The translations under genes and the position numbers were made by a program. From the NCBI RefSeq assembly GCF_017599345.1, contig NZ_JAGFVL010000064.1, positions 49,704 through 113,703 on the forward strand: 64,000 bases of DNA, in the 5' to 3' direction. How positions within the stretch are numbered: position 1 is the stretch's first letter; every line of letters begins with the position of its first letter. Positions 20,878 through 31,228 of this stretch are shown here, piece after piece. This stretch comes from Gracilibacillus suaedae. Its GTDB lineage: Bacteria > Bacillota > Bacilli > Bacillales > Amphibacillaceae. The notes beneath the pieces were generated by a model, which saw only the letters and a list, made by a program, of their open reading frames with translations, ran no database searches and was not told where the DNA came from.

Positions 20878-20984
20878 AAGTAACACACAGATAACCTGGG
20901 CATATACTGGGCATATAACGTAAGCCCAATTGCTGAACCCTGTGATTTTGTAAAAAGAAGATTACAAGTATAGGAGGTATTTTA

Positions 20985-21575
20985 GTGGATTTAAAAGGAA
21001 AAAAAATTGGATTTGGATTAACTGGATCACATTGTACTTACGCAGCTGTTTTTCCACAAATGGAAAAATTAGTCGAGTTAGGCGCCGAATTAGTGCCAGT
21101 TGTTTCATATACATTTAAAGAGACTGACAGTAAATTTGGTAAAGCTCGTGATCATATGGATCGTGTTCAAGAAATTACAGGTAGAGAACCGATCGCAACT
21201 ATTGTAGATGCTGAACCACTAGGACCGGTTGAACCATTAGATGCTATGGTGTTAGCTCCTTTGACTGGTAATTCCATGAGTCGTCTCGCTAATGCTATAA
21301 CCGACAGTCCTGTTCTGATGGCAACGAAAGCAACGATTAGAAACGGAAATCCAGTGATTATTGGGGTATCAACCAATGACGCATTAGGCTTAAATGGTGT
21401 TAACTTAATGCGGTTAATGTCTACAAAGCTGATTTATTTCGTACCATTTGGTCAGGACGATCCGATTAAAAAACCAAATTCAATGGTATCAGATATGGCA
21501 CTCATTCCGGAAACGGTAGAGAAAGCTCTTGAATATAAACAAATACAGCCGGTAGTTATAGAAAGAACCAAGTAA
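20985..21575 (+). CDS. dpaB: Dipicolinate synthase subunit B
   Basis: Flavoprotein-like subunit of dipicolinate synthase, 196 aa. The GTG start follows AGGAGGT. It shows the flavodoxin/HFCD-type fold signature (KKIGFGLTGSHCTYAAVFPQ, VLAPLTGNSMSRLANAITDSPV, ATKATIRNGNPVIIGVSTND). The 107-bp spacer from dpaA contains a short tandem GGGCATATA duplication but no terminator, so the pair is probably one transcript. Confidence 0.96.
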   Translation: MDLKGKKIGFGLTGSHCTYAAVFPQMEKLVELGAELVPVVSYTFKETDSKFGKARDHMDRVQEITGREPIATIVDAEPLGPVEPLDAMVLAPLTGNSMSRLANAITDSPVLMATKATIRNGNPVIIGVSTNDALGLNGVNLMRLMSTKLIYFVPFGQDDPIKKPNSMVSDMALIPETVEKALEYKQIQPVVIERTK

Positions 21576-21669
21576 TTATGATGAAATAATTAAAGAATAC
21601 TCGATAATATGTTATGATAAAAAAGATAATCAAATTAAACATTGAATCAAATGGAAGGGGACAATAAAC

Positions 21670-22722
21670 ATGGCAACAGGACAACAATATAATGTGGCAG
21701 TAGTAGGCGCTACTGGTGCAGTAGGAGCAAAAATGCTAGAAACATTGGATAAAAAGAACTTTCCAATCAACGAATTACTGTTATTATCTTCTAAACGTTC
21801 AGCAGGAAAAGAAATGGAGTTTCAGGGTAAGACATATACGGTGCAGGAAGCTACACCAGAAAGTTTCGAAGGTATTGATATTGCTCTATTTTCAGCTGGT
21901 GGATCAGTCTCTAAAAAGTTAGCACCAGAAGCAGTAAAACGTGGTGCAGTCGTTGTTGACAATACTAGCGCATTCCGAATGGATCCAGACGTACCACTAG
22001 TGGTACCAGAAGTGAATGAAGAGGATATCCAGAAGCATAACGGAATCATCGCAAACCCAAATTGTTCTACCATTCAAATGGTAGCTGCTCTTAAACCGGT
22101 TCAAGATCAGTTTGGTATGTCAAGAGTGATTGTTTCGACATATCAAGCGGTATCAGGAGCTGGAAATGAGGCTGTCGAGGAATTACATTCTCAGTCTAAA
22201 GCATTTTTGGACGGTGAAGAATTAAAACCAGAATTATTACCTGTATCTGGAGAAAAACATCACTACCCAATTGCATTTAATGCATTACCTCAAATTGATG
22301 TTTTTCAGGATAATGGATATACATTTGAAGAGATGAAAATGATCAATGAAACAAAGAAAATCATGCATGATGAATCTGTTCAAGTTGCAGCAACTTGTGT
22401 ACGATTACCATTCTTTACATCTCATGCAGAAAGTGTATATGTAGAAGTTGATAAAGGTGACGTAACTGTTGATCAGTTCAAAGCAGCGATTAGTAATGCG
22501 GATGGAATTGTCCTAGAAGATGACCCAGCCAATCAAGTATATCCAACACCATTAGAAGCAGCAGGTAAAAGTGATGTGTTTGTTGGCCGTATCCGTAAAG
22601 ATTTAGATAATGGGAAAGGATTTCACTTATGGGTAGTCTCTGATAACTTGTTAAAGGGAGCTGCTTGGAATTCCGTGCAAATTGCTGAATCTCTAATTAA
22701 AAATAACTGGCTCAATAAATAA
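21670..22722 (+). CDS. asd: Aspartate-semialdehyde dehydrogenase
   Basis: NADPH-dependent reduction of aspartyl phosphate to aspartate semialdehyde, the shared precursor of DAP, lysine, threonine and methionine. It is 350 aa. The N-terminal nucleotide-binding motif is [14 protein letters not shown]; the catalytic cysteine is in [10 protein letters not shown] (about Cys130); the substrate-binding stretch is [23 protein letters not shown] lies upstream. It is followed 13 bp later by dapG. Confidence 0.97.
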   Translation: MATGQQYNVAVVGATGAVGAKMLETLDKKNFPINELLLLSSKRSAGKEMEFQGKTYTVQEATPESFEGIDIALFSAGGSVSKKLAPEAVKRGAVVVDNTSAFRMDPDVPLVVPEVNEEDIQKHNGIIANPNCSTIQMVAALKPVQDQFGMSRVIVSTYQAVSGAGNEAVEELHSQSKAFLDGEELKPELLPVSGEKHHYPIAFNALPQIDVFQDNGYTFEEMKMINETKKIMHDESVQVAATCVRLPFFTSHAESVYVEVDKGDVTVDQFKAAISNADGIVLEDDPANQVYPTPLEAAGKSDVFVGRIRKDLDNGKGFHLWVVSDNLLKGAAWNSVQIAESLIKNNWLNK

Positions 22723-22735
22723 ATGAGGTGGGAAC

Positions 22736-23950
22736 ATGCGGGTATTGGTACAAAAGTTTGGTGGTACGTCTGTTAAAAATAAAGAATCCAGAGAATATGC
22801 GATTCGGCATATAAAAGAGGCACTGGCTGAAGGCTATAAGGTAGTTGTAGTTGTTTCAGCAATGGGTCGTTACCCTGAACCTTATTCAACAGATGCTTTA
22901 TTATCATTAATTGATGGAAATCATTCTAAGTTAAGTAATAAGGAGAAAGATTTATTATTATCTTGTGGCGAAACAATTTCTGCGACGATTTTTTCGCATG
23001 ATTTATTGGAACATCAAATTCATGCTATTGCAATGACTGGTGGAGAAGCTGGTATTATTACTACTAGCAACTTTTCCAATGCCCAAATTAAAACGGTAGA
23101 TACCAAGCATTTATACGATATTTTAAGTAACCATCAAGTAGTAGTTGTAGCTGGATTTCAAGGGAAAACGGACAATAACGAAATAACAACCATTGGCAGG
23201 GGTGGGAGTGATACCTCTGCCACTGCATTAGCAGCAGCTTTACAAGCGGAATATGTAGATATATTTACGGATGTCAATGGCATTATGACAGCAGATCCTC
23301 GGGTTGTTACCAATGCACAAAAATTAGATACTATTTCCTACACAGAAATATGTAATTTAGCGTATCAAGGAGCTAAGGTTATCCATCCGCGTGCGGTAGA
23401 AATTGCGATGCAAGCAAATGTTCCAATTAGAGTACGTGCTACAAAACTGAAAGATAAAGGAACACTTATTACCAATATTCCTGAAACTGATTATTCGGAA
23501 AGTATACATGATCGCTTGGCAACAGGGATTGCATACGTTAATCATATTACCCAGGTTAAAATTCAAGAGGTGAAAGAACCGCAACAAATACACGTGAAAG
23601 TATTTAAAGCAATGGCTGAAGCGGGTATTTCGGTTGATTTTATCAATATATCACCAAATGGTGTAATATATACGATATTTGAGCGAGACGAAGAATTAGC
23701 GAAGCAAGTCTTAGAGTCATTAGAGCTTGAACCGATTATTACGAAAGATTGTGCAAAGATTTCATTGGTTGGCGCAGGTATGTCAGGTGTGCCTGGTGTT
23801 ACATCAAAGATTGTACAGACTTTAACTAGTAAAAATATTCCCATTTTGCAATCAGCAGATAGTCATCGAACTATATGGGTCTTAATTCAAAATGTTCATT
23901 TAGAAACAGCGCTTAATGCATTACATGAAGCTTTTCGATTAGAAAAATAA
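22736..23950 (+). CDS. dapG: Aspartokinase I (diaminopimelate-sensitive type)
   Basis: Phosphorylates aspartate, the first step of the aspartate pathway. It is 404 aa, with the kinase domain signature VQKFGGTSVKNKESRE, GRGGSDTSATALAAAL, FTDVNGIMTADPR and two C-terminal ACT domains (SLVGAGMSGVPGVTSKI). Position with asd and dapA, and next to dpa genes, identifies it as the DapG type rather than LysC. GAGGTGGG precedes the ATG. Confidence 0.95.
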   Translation: MRVLVQKFGGTSVKNKESREYAIRHIKEALAEGYKVVVVVSAMGRYPEPYSTDALLSLIDGNHSKLSNKEKDLLLSCGETISATIFSHDLLEHQIHAIAMTGGEAGIITTSNFSNAQIKTVDTKHLYDILSNHQVVVVAGFQGKTDNNEITTIGRGGSDTSATALAAALQAEYVDIFTDVNGIMTADPRVVTNAQKLDTISYTEICNLAYQGAKVIHPRAVEIAMQANVPIRVRATKLKDKGTLITNIPETDYSESIHDRLATGIAYVNHITQVKIQEVKEPQQIHVKVFKAMAEAGISVDFINISPNGVIYTIFERDEELAKQVLESLELEPIITKDCAKISLVGAGMSGVPGVTSKIVQTLTSKNIPILQSADSHRTIWVLIQNVHLETALNALHEAFRLEK

Positions 23951-23967
23951 AAAATTGTAATTTTCTA

Positions 23968-23996
23968 TTGATGAAATCGTATATTCATGGCATAAT
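23968..23996 (+). promoter_or_regulatory. dapA promoter
   Basis: TTGATG (23968-23973), a 17-bp spacer and CATAAT (23991-23996), 130 bp before dapA. This could give dapA expression independent of dapG. Confidence 0.5.
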
Positions 23997-24125
23997 TATG
24001 TTCGCCATTTTTCTATATAAGAGCGTATTGTAAAATAAAAAGCAATAAATGAAGCAAAATTATAATAGTTAATGTTTAGTATTTGCAAATCAGGTGAAGG
24101 AGATTGGAAAGGAGATGGTGACATT

Positions 24126-24998
24126 ATGGATTTCGGAAGACTGTTAACTGCAATGGTGACACCTTTTGATGAAAATAATCGTATGGATTTAAATATAACG
24201 ACACAATTGATCGAACATTTGATTGCTACAGGATCAGATGGGCTTGTTGTAGCAGGTACAACAGGTGAATCGCCGACGTTAAGTCATGAAGAAAAGATTA
24301 CTTTATTTAAACACGTCGTGAAAGTGGTAGCTGGTCGAGTACCTATTATTGCTGGAACCGGAAGTAATAATACACAAGCGTCAATCGAACTAACCAAAGA
24401 AGCAGAACAAATAGGAGTTGACGGTGCTTTAGTTGTAACCCCGTACTATAATAAACCAAATCAAGAAGGGTTATATCAGCATTATGCTGCGATCGCTAAA
24501 GAGACCAAATTACCAATAATGTTGTACAATATTCCTTCAAGAGCAGTCGTGCGCTTGAATGTAGAAACTGTTGTTGCCCTGTCACAAATCGAGAACATTG
24601 TAGCGGTAAAAGATTCTACTGGTGATCTGGACGGAATTGCTTCTATTTTAGAACAAGCAGATGACGGCTTTTCTGTATATAGTGGTGATGACTCATTAAC
24701 CTTACCAATCCAATCTATTGGCGGATCAGGGATTGTTTCTGTTTCTTCCCATATTATTGGCAAAGAAATGAAAGAAATGATTGAATTATTCGAACAAGGT
24801 AAAGTGAATGAAGCAAGTCGACTTCATCGTAAGTTACTTCCGATCATGCGTGCATTATTTATGGCACCATCTCCTTCACCAGTCAAATCTGCCTTGAAAT
24901 ATCAACAAATCGATGTGGGTTCTGTACGTTTACCATTAGTACCATTATCACCATTTGAGGAACAAAACTTATTTAGAGTAATTGAATCATTTCAATGA
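24126..24998 (+). CDS. dapA: 4-hydroxy-tetrahydrodipicolinate synthase
   Basis: Condenses pyruvate with aspartate semialdehyde; the product feeds both dipicolinate (DpaAB) and DAP/lysine. ATG 24126, after GGAAAGGAGATGG, gives 290 aa, identical to the B. subtilis length, whereas earlier in-frame starts lack spacing. The TIM barrel shows GTTGESPTLSHEEK, PYYNKPNQEGLY and the Schiff-base lysine in VAVKDSTGDL (about Lys161). A terminator follows. Confidence 0.97.
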   Translation: MDFGRLLTAMVTPFDENNRMDLNITTQLIEHLIATGSDGLVVAGTTGESPTLSHEEKITLFKHVVKVVAGRVPIIAGTGSNNTQASIELTKEAEQIGVDGALVVTPYYNKPNQEGLYQHYAAIAKETKLPIMLYNIPSRAVVRLNVETVVALSQIENIVAVKDSTGDLDGIASILEQADDGFSVYSGDDSLTLPIQSIGGSGIVSVSSHIIGKEMKEMIELFEQGKVNEASRLHRKLLPIMRALFMAPSPSPVKSALKYQQIDVGSVRLPLVPLSPFEEQNLFRVIESFQ

Positions 24999-25003
24999 CG
25001 GCT

Positions 25004-25040
25004 AGAACCTGTTTCCATCACCTTGAAACAGGTTCTTTTC
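25004..25040 (+). terminator. dapA terminator
   Basis: AGAACCTGTTTC (25004-25015) pairs perfectly with GAAACAGGTTCT (25025-25036), then TTTTC. Confidence 0.92.
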
Positions 25041-25091
25041 AACTGCAAAAAATGAACTGTATAGCAACGTAACCATAGCTTACACCGACCG

Positions 25092-25290
25092 GACTTAGTG
25101 CGGACTTTTGTTCCGTTATTTGTGACAAAAGTTCCCTTTTTCGGTTGCCTGTGGACATCTATTCCGCTATTCACTGAAAATAGTGCTAATTGAAGTCAAA
25201 ATGAAGAAAATAAGGGATTAGATGTCCGCCAACACCGAAAGTTGGTGATTATTCCGCCCAATAACGCACTAAATGTCCGCTCAATAATTA
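25092..25290. repeat. Intergenic repeat family 2, copy 1 (GGACAT nested arms)
   Basis: Fills most of the gap 24999-25416. Four related segments are arranged forward-forward-reverse-reverse: GCGGACTTTTGTTCCGTTAT (25100), TGTGGACATCTATTCCGCTATT (about 25150), TAAGGGATTAGATGTCCGCC (25211) and ATAACGCACTAAATGTCCGC (25261). They can therefore nest into a long stem. A second copy lies at 34909-35100. No gene is present. Confidence 0.7.
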
Positions 25291-25416
25291 TTTTTCAAGG
25301 TTGCAATCAATAGGTTTCAAATGGAAAAATCTTTTTTAGAACTGTTAAGGGTACAGAATGAAATAAGCTAGGTGGTTTATACTAATTACTACTACGATGT
25401 AAAGGGGTAATTAGGT

Positions 25417-26136
25417 ATGAAACAACAAAAACAAGAAACAAAAGAAAAAGAATCGCAATCATCATCACTTGTTGAGAAAATTCAACAGTTAGGACAATCC
25501 ACCATACCGAATGCACCAGACTCCAATATTCATGTGTTATCCATCATCGGTCAAGTGGAAGGACATGTTCAATTACCACCACAAAATAAAACAACCAAAT
25601 ATGAACATCTTATCCCACAGATAGTTGCTATAGAACAAAACCCGAAAATAGAAGGGCTAGTTGTGGTGTTAAATACAGTCGGTGGTGATGTTGAAGCTGG
25701 TCTTGCTTTATCAGAAATGATTTCATCATTATCAAAACCAACTGTTTCTGTTGTGTTAGGTGGAGGTCACTCCATTGGTGTTCCTATAGCTGTATCAACA
25801 GATTATTCTTTTATTGCTCCATCAGCAACGATGACGATTCATCCCATTCGTCTTACAGGTCTTGTTATTGGTGTACCACAAACATTTGAATATATCGATA
25901 AAATGCAGGAACGAGTCCTTCAATTTGTAACAACTCATTCCAATATCAAGGAAGACAAATTAAAAGAATTAATGTTCGAGAAAGGAAACTTAACAAGGGA
26001 TATTGGAACAAATGTAGTTGGAGAAGATGCTGTAAAGTACGGTTTAATCAACGAAGTTGGCGGTATTAGTGGAGCAATGTCAAAACTTAATGAGTTAATT
26101 GAGGCGAAAAAAGATTCTCAGGAGTTGATCCAATGA
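25417..26136 (+). CDS. tepA: ClpP-like serine protease TepA
   Basis: ClpP/SppA-fold serine protease of 239 aa. In B. subtilis TepA (YmfB) is linked to protein translocation and to degradation of small acid-soluble spore proteins during outgrowth. The putative nucleophile serine is in [14 protein letters not shown] (near residue 120), with the histidine in TIHPIRLTG. The N-terminal 30 residues are Lys/Gln/Glu-rich, without a signal peptide. ATG follows AAAGGGG. Its stop overlaps the ylzJ start (ATGA). Confidence 0.93.
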   Translation: MKQQKQETKEKESQSSSLVEKIQQLGQSTIPNAPDSNIHVLSIIGQVEGHVQLPPQNKTTKYEHLIPQIVAIEQNPKIEGLVVVLNTVGGDVEAGLALSEMISSLSKPTVSVVLGGGHSIGVPIAVSTDYSFIAPSATMTIHPIRLTGLVIGVPQTFEYIDKMQERVLQFVTTHSNIKEDKLKELMFEKGNLTRDIGTNVVGEDAVKYGLINEVGGISGAMSKLNELIEAKKDSQELIQ

Positions 26137-26354
26137 TATTATATACACCGCTTAGTTATGAGGATGTCCATTACTCAGAACAAGATTACCAGCAATATGA
26201 AATTATCAGCTACCATAATAAATCATGCTGTATACAAAGGTTAGAGAACGGGGATATGCGGATTGTTCAATTATTATCTACAGACCCAAACGATTACTTA
26301 GTGGGACATTTATCGCCTGGGACGATTATTTCGAGTCATGAAAATCTTCAATAG
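26133..26354 (+). CDS. ylzJ: YlzJ-like small protein
   Basis: A 73-aa protein that starts inside the tepA stop codon (ATGA), with GGAGTTGATCC just upstream, so it is translationally coupled to tepA. Position and size match YlzJ of B. subtilis ([34 protein letters not shown]). It is acidic and soluble, with no membrane segment. Function unknown. Confidence 0.85.
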   Translation: MILYTPLSYEDVHYSEQDYQQYEIISYHNKSCCIQRLENGDMRIVQLLSTDPNDYLVGHLSPGTIISSHENLQ

Positions 26355-26379
26355 AATATTCGTTCTCTTTTTGATTCTA

Positions 26380-26445
26380 TGCTATAATAGAAATTAGAAA
26401 TAGAGCTAATTAGGACACCCTTGCTAACAAACAGCAAGGGTATTT
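26380..26445 (+). promoter_or_regulatory. ftsK promoter and leader hairpin
   Basis: The extended -10 TGCTATAAT (26380-26388) is followed about 30 nt later by ACCCTTGCT (26417-26425) pairing with AGCAAGGGT (26433-26441), before the ftsK ribosome-binding site. The hairpin may terminate ylzJ read-through or act as an attenuator. Confidence 0.5.
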
Positions 26446-26479
26446 CATACATATTACAAGGGACTTGAGGAGTGTTTAT

Positions 26480-28786
26480 ATGGCAAAAAGAAAAAAGAGA
26501 AGAAAAAAACAACCCTTAAAAAATAACATAAAGAAAGAATTACTAGGTTTATTACTCGTATTTTTAGCTATTTTTGGTAGTGGAGCTACTTTGATAAGTG
26601 ATGGAGCTGTTTCATCATTATTGGAAAATATCTTTAGATTTTTCTTCGGAAATTGGTATTTCCTAGTATCACTTTTTTTGTTAGTTGTTGGTATTTTTCT
26701 AATGGTGAAACGAAAATGGCCAAAACTATCAACCCGCAAATGGACTGGTGCGTATCTAGTTTTGGCAGGACTTTTGTTACTTACTCATATTCTTACGTTT
26801 CAAGAAGCGTTTAGTCGAACAGTTGACTATCCTTCGATTATTGGTCAAAGCTTTACATTTTATACGGATTACATTCAAGGCGATCGAGACACCTTTTATC
26901 TAGGTGGAGGAATGATTGCTGCAATCATGTTTGCGAGTAGCTATTTCCTTTTTTCTTTTTCGGGCGCAATGATTGTTGCTGCTTTTCTCATGTTAATAGG
27001 GGTTATTGTCTTTAGTAATCTATCAATCGGGGATTTATTTTCAAAGGCTTCTCATAAATTACAAGAAAAGCTGCAGCAAAGTAAACAACGATTTGTAGAA
27101 TGGAAAGAGAAAAGGCAAGACAAAGAACTGGAAGAAAATAATGATATGTTACTTGAAAGTGATCAGGATACTAATGAAAGTGAACTACCAGCCATTGCAT
27201 ACGCTAATGAAGATTTAGAAGTGACAGAGCAGGCAAATAATGAAGAGGTAGAGACGATAGATGCAGAAGAATTAGAAGTAGACGAAGAGGTTAAAGAAGA
27301 CTGGAATACATCTGATCCAGAGCAACTACCGACAACTGTATTTGAGAATGAAGATTATCAATTACCAACAATGAACATACTAGAGCTTCCTAAAAATTTT
27401 GGTAAACAACAAGAAAAAACGTATATACAACGAGTTGTTCGTAAATTAGAAAAAACCTTCCAAAGCTTTGGTGTAAAAGCACGGGTTACTAAAGTGCATG
27501 TTGGTCCATCGGTTACAAAATATGAAGTGTATCCAGAAGCAGGTGTGAAAGTTAGCAAAATTGTTAATCTACATGATGATTTGGCACTTGCTTTAGCTGC
27601 TAAGGATATTCGTATTGAAGCACCTATTCCAGGGAAATCTGCAGTAGGAATAGAGGTACCGAATGAAGAGACAGCTATGGTAACACTACGTGAAGTGTTG
27701 GAATCTAAAAAGAATCAAATTCAGAATAAGTTAGCATTTGCTTTAGGTAAAGATATAGCTGGTGATTCTGTAATTGCAGAATTAAATAAAATGCCACACC
27801 TATTGGTTGCAGGTGCAACAGGAAGTGGTAAAAGTGTTTGTATTAACGGAATCATTACAAGTGTACTAATGAGAGCTAAACCACATGAAGTAAAAATGAT
27901 GATGATTGACCCTAAAAAGGTTGAATTGAATGTCTACAATGGCATCCCACATTTACTGACTCCAGTAGTAACGGATCCTAAAAAGGCTTCAAGAGCGTTA
28001 AAAAAGGTAGTAGCTGAAATGGAAAGACGTTATGATCTGTTCTCAGAAACTGGTACAAGAAATATAGAAGGTTATAACGAATATATCAAGAGACATAATG
28101 CGGCAGAGGAGGATCAGCAACCACAATTACCTTATATTGTTGTTATTGTTGATGAGCTGGCCGATTTAATGATGGTTGCATCTAATGAAGTGGAAGATGC
28201 AATTACAAGGCTTGCTCAAATGGCGCGAGCAGCAGGAATTCATTTGATTATTGCAACACAGCGTCCGTCTGTTGATGTCATTACTGGGGTTATCAAAGCG
28301 AATATTCCGTCACGTATAGCATTTAGTGTTTCATCACAAACTGACTCCAGAACTATTCTGGATTCTGGAGGAGCTGAGAAATTGTTAGGACGTGGGGATA
28401 TGCTTTTTATCCCAGTTGGTTTATCCAAACCAGTCCGTATCCAAGGTGCCTTCTTGTCTGATGAAGAGGTCGAGCGTGTTGTGGACCATTGTGTTGAGCA
28501 ACAAAAGGCACAATATCAGGAAGAAATGATTCCGGAAGAAGAAACAGAAGTGGTCCAAGAAGTAGATGATGATCTTTATGATGATGCGGTGCATTTAGTG
28601 CTGGAAATGCAAAGCGCCAGTGTTTCCATGCTACAAAGACGTTTTCGAATTGGTTACACTCGGGCAGCTCGATTGATAGACGCTATGGAGGATAGAGGAA
28701 TTGTAGGTCCATATGAAGGTTCGAAACCTCGAACAGTTTTACAAAGTCAGACGTCAGATGACATGACAACAAATTCATCATCCTAG
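26480..28786 (+). CDS. spoIIIE: DNA translocase FtsK/SpoIIIE
   Basis: Septal ATP-driven DNA pump for chromosome segregation, including forespore packaging. ATG 26480, after GAGGAGT, gives 768 aa. It has a basic N-terminus ([10 protein letters not shown]), four membrane segments (residues about 20-200), an acidic linker, the FtsK motor with Walker [10 protein letters not shown] (near 444) and Walker [12 protein letters not shown], and a C-terminal winged-helix gamma domain ([19 protein letters not shown]) that reads SRS/KOPS-type sites. The tepA-ylzJ-spoIIIE order is as in B. subtilis. Confidence 0.96.
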   Translation: MAKRKKRRKKQPLKNNIKKELLGLLLVFLAIFGSGATLISDGAVSSLLENIFRFFFGNWYFLVSLFLLVVGIFLMVKRKWPKLSTRKWTGAYLVLAGLLLLTHILTFQEAFSRTVDYPSIIGQSFTFYTDYIQGDRDTFYLGGGMIAAIMFASSYFLFSFSGAMIVAAFLMLIGVIVFSNLSIGDLFSKASHKLQEKLQQSKQRFVEWKEKRQDKELEENNDMLLESDQDTNESELPAIAYANEDLEVTEQANNEEVETIDAEELEVDEEVKEDWNTSDPEQLPTTVFENEDYQLPTMNILELPKNFGKQQEKTYIQRVVRKLEKTFQSFGVKARVTKVHVGPSVTKYEVYPEAGVKVSKIVNLHDDLALALAAKDIRIEAPIPGKSAVGIEVPNEETAMVTLREVLESKKNQIQNKLAFALGKDIAGDSVIAELNKMPHLLVAGATGSGKSVCINGIITSVLMRAKPHEVKMMMIDPKKVELNVYNGIPHLLTPVVTDPKKASRALKKVVAEMERRYDLFSETGTRNIEGYNEYIKRHNAAEEDQQPQLPYIVVIVDELADLMMVASNEVEDAITRLAQMARAAGIHLIIATQRPSVDVITGVIKANIPSRIAFSVSSQTDSRTILDSGGAEKLLGRGDMLFIPVGLSKPVRIQGAFLSDEEVERVVDHCVEQQKAQYQEEMIPEEETEVVQEVDDDLYDDAVHLVLEMQSASVSMLQRRFRIGYTRAARLIDAMEDRGIVGPYEGSKPRTVLQSQTSDDMTTNSSS

Positions 28787-28889
28787 TATTAAAAATTCTA
28801 AAGAGACAAAATAGTCTTTATTATTCGATCTAAAAGTGTTATATTTATTTGTAATAAAAACAATGGATATAGATTGGTTGGGGGAAGCT

Positions 28890-29612
28890 ATGTTATCTAA
28901 TTTAAATAATGGATCTACCATTTCTGCGGTACATTATATTAAAAATTTAATAGAGGACGGGCATTATAAGGAAAAAGAGAAGTTACCTACTGAGTATGAA
29001 TTGGCAAAAAGTTTAGGTGTAACTCGTAAAGAAATTCAAGACGCCATTGCCATTCTAGAGGAAGAAAATATCTTGATTCAAAGACCTGGTGTGGGTGTTT
29101 TTGTACATACAAAACCGATTCTATCTTCTGGTATTGAGCAACTAGGCAGTGTTACCGAAATGATACAAAAATCAGGCAAAAAGCCTGGTGTACAATATAT
29201 ATCTGCTGAAATTACAGAACCTACTGATGAAGATAAGCGTCGATTTGATCCATTGGAAATTGAAAAATTTGCACAGTTAGAACGAGTACGTACGGCAGAT
29301 GGTGATCCGGTTGTTTATTGTATAGATAGAATAGATCAACGAATTATGCCATTAGAATTAATTCATAGTCAGGAATCTATATTTCAAGCTTTAAGAACAT
29401 ATGCCAAAAAAGAAATAGATTATGCTGTAGCTTACATTGAACCAATCGGTTATCATGAAAGAATATCGCCCATTTTAAATTGTGAACCAGATCAGGCACT
29501 GTTACTATTACGACAAATGCATTATACAAAAGAAAACGAACCTGTCTTATATTCAGCTAACTTTTTTAGAGCGGATGTATTTAGTTTTTACGTTTTAAGA
29601 AAAAGATTATAA
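28890..29612 (+). CDS. ymfC: GntR/HutC family transcriptional regulator YmfC
   Basis: 240 aa from ATG 28890, after TGGGGGAAGC; earlier in-frame starts lack a binding site. The N-terminal winged helix (HYKEKEKLPTEYELAKSLGVTRKEIQDAIAIL-type, residues about 25-60) is followed by a UTRA ligand-binding domain (residues about 95-235). The length matches B. subtilis YmfC (241). Ligand and targets are unknown; it may act on the adjacent ymfF-ymfH genes. Confidence 0.92.
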   Translation: MLSNLNNGSTISAVHYIKNLIEDGHYKEKEKLPTEYELAKSLGVTRKEIQDAIAILEEENILIQRPGVGVFVHTKPILSSGIEQLGSVTEMIQKSGKKPGVQYISAEITEPTDEDKRRFDPLEIEKFAQLERVRTADGDPVVYCIDRIDQRIMPLELIHSQESIFQALRTYAKKEIDYAVAYIEPIGYHERISPILNCEPDQALLLLRQMHYTKENEPVLYSANFFRADVFSFYVLRKRL

Positions 29613-29944
29613 AGTGAGACTATGATCAGCGAGGGATACCCTCCACTGATCATTAGATTACACTTCAAGCTTAAAGTAACACCAAGAAGCTAAATAGGGA
29701 AGGCTTACAGACGTTTAGCACTGTGATAAAGTAGAGAATTCCTTAGAAAAGTAAGATGAGCCATAAAAAAGCTTAAAAATCCGTTTAGACTTAACAAGAC
29801 GGGTTTTTAAGCTTTTCGTATAGTTCGAAATCCAGTCATCTGGTTTAAAATACTTTGGAGACAACTTCCCCATTTAGCATAATAATTGGATTTTTTTGAT
29901 AGAATATAGAAGACAACAAAAATAAAATGAAAAGGAGTAGAGTT
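29613..29944. other. ymfC-ymfF gap: hairpin terminator and family 3 repeat
   Basis: ATGATCAG (29622-29629) and GAGGG (29631-29635) pair with CCCTC (29639-29643) and CTGATCAT (29646-29653), a long hairpin that probably ends ymfC transcription and belongs to repeat family 3 (see 33277). AAAAAGCTTAAAAATCCGTTT...AAACGGGTTTTTAAGCTTTT-like pairing follows around 29767-29815. GAAAAGGAG precedes ymfF. No gene is seen. Confidence 0.6.
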
Positions 29945-31228
29945 ATGACTGAAACTTTAGAGCAAATCATCCCAAGAGAAGGGTATGATTTACACCTTAT
30001 ACATACAAAGAAGTTTAAAACGATTCATTTGTCATTAAAGTTTACGTCAAATTTAACAAGAGAAAATATTACGAAAAGAGCGTTACTTCCTTATATTTTA
30101 CAACAAGGCACAAAGAATTATCCTACCGCGATACAACTACGTCAACATCTTGATGAATTATATGGTACCGTATTAGCAGTAGACAGCAGTAAAAAAGGGG
30201 AGAATCATATCTTCACGATTCGATTAGAACTGCCAAATGAACAATATATCGCTGGTTCTCAAGATTTATTAGATAAAGGAATTGCTTTTCTTCAAGAAAT
30301 TATTTATCAACCAAAATTAGTGGATCAGGCATTTGATCCCAAAATTGTTGCTCGTGAAAAAGAAACATTACGTAGCAAGATAGAATCATTAAAAGAAGAT
30401 AAAATGAGCTTAGCAAATACACGGATGATTGAGGAAATGTGTAAAGAAGAAGCATATCGTTTACGTGTGCATGGTTATGAAGAAGATTTGGATAAGATTA
30501 CAGCTGAAGACCTTTATTCTTATTATCAGCAAATATTGAGTCAAGATCACCTCGATATTTTTGTCGTTGGTGATATTGAAGGATTAGATGTTGAAGGAAA
30601 AATCACAGCACTTGTAGAAGAGCGACAGCAACAACCAATTGAAAAAGCGATGAAAGTAACTAAAGATAGTGAACAAACACTGATAGAAGAAGATGATATC
30701 AAGCAAGCTAAATTACATTTTGGTTATCGTACAAATATTACCTTTAATGATGGAGATTATCCAGCATTACATGTTTTTAACGGTTTGTTTGGTGGGTTTC
30801 CAAGCTCCAAATTATTTATGAATGTGAGGGAAAAGCATAGCTTAGCTTATTATGCTGCATCCAGAATTGAAAGTCATAAAGGATTAATGTTTGTCTTTAG
30901 TGGGATTGCGCCAGAACAATATGAAAAAGCTAAAACGATCATTTTGGAACAAATGGAACAAATGCGTAATGGCGAGTTTAGTGATAATCAACTAAGCGAA
31001 ACGAAAGAAATGACTGTTAATCAATTAAGGGAAACATTAGATAACCCACAGGGGATGATTGAATTACATTATCAAAGTGTATTGGCAAAATCATCTATTA
31101 CACCAGATCAATTATTACAAAAGGTAGAAACTGTTACGAAAGAACAAGTAATCAATGTTGCCAATAAAATCAAGCTTGATACGATATATTTGTTGACGAG
31201 TAAGGAGGCGGAGCAAAGTGAAGCATAA
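29945..31228 (+). CDS. ymfF: M16-like peptidase homologue without zinc motif (YmfF)
   Basis: 427 aa from ATG 29945, after AAAAGGAGT. It has the M16 fold but lacks HxxEH at the expected position (RALLPYILQQGTKNYPTAIQLRQ), so by itself it should be catalytically inactive. Its partner YmfH, with an intact motif, overlaps its 3' end, suggesting a heterodimer like other M16B pairs. It retains the glycine-rich substrate loop (NGLFGGFPSSKLFMNVREKHSLAYY). Cytoplasmic. Confidence 0.92.
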   Translation: MTETLEQIIPREGYDLHLIHTKKFKTIHLSLKFTSNLTRENITKRALLPYILQQGTKNYPTAIQLRQHLDELYGTVLAVDSSKKGENHIFTIRLELPNEQYIAGSQDLLDKGIAFLQEIIYQPKLVDQAFDPKIVAREKETLRSKIESLKEDKMSLANTRMIEEMCKEEAYRLRVHGYEEDLDKITAEDLYSYYQQILSQDHLDIFVVGDIEGLDVEGKITALVEERQQQPIEKAMKVTKDSEQTLIEEDDIKQAKLHFGYRTNITFNDGDYPALHVFNGLFGGFPSSKLFMNVREKHSLAYYAASRIESHKGLMFVFSGIAPEQYEKAKTIILEQMEQMRNGEFSDNQLSETKEMTVNQLRETLDNPQGMIELHYQSVLAKSSITPDQLLQKVETVTKEQVINVANKIKLDTIYLLTSKEAEQSEA

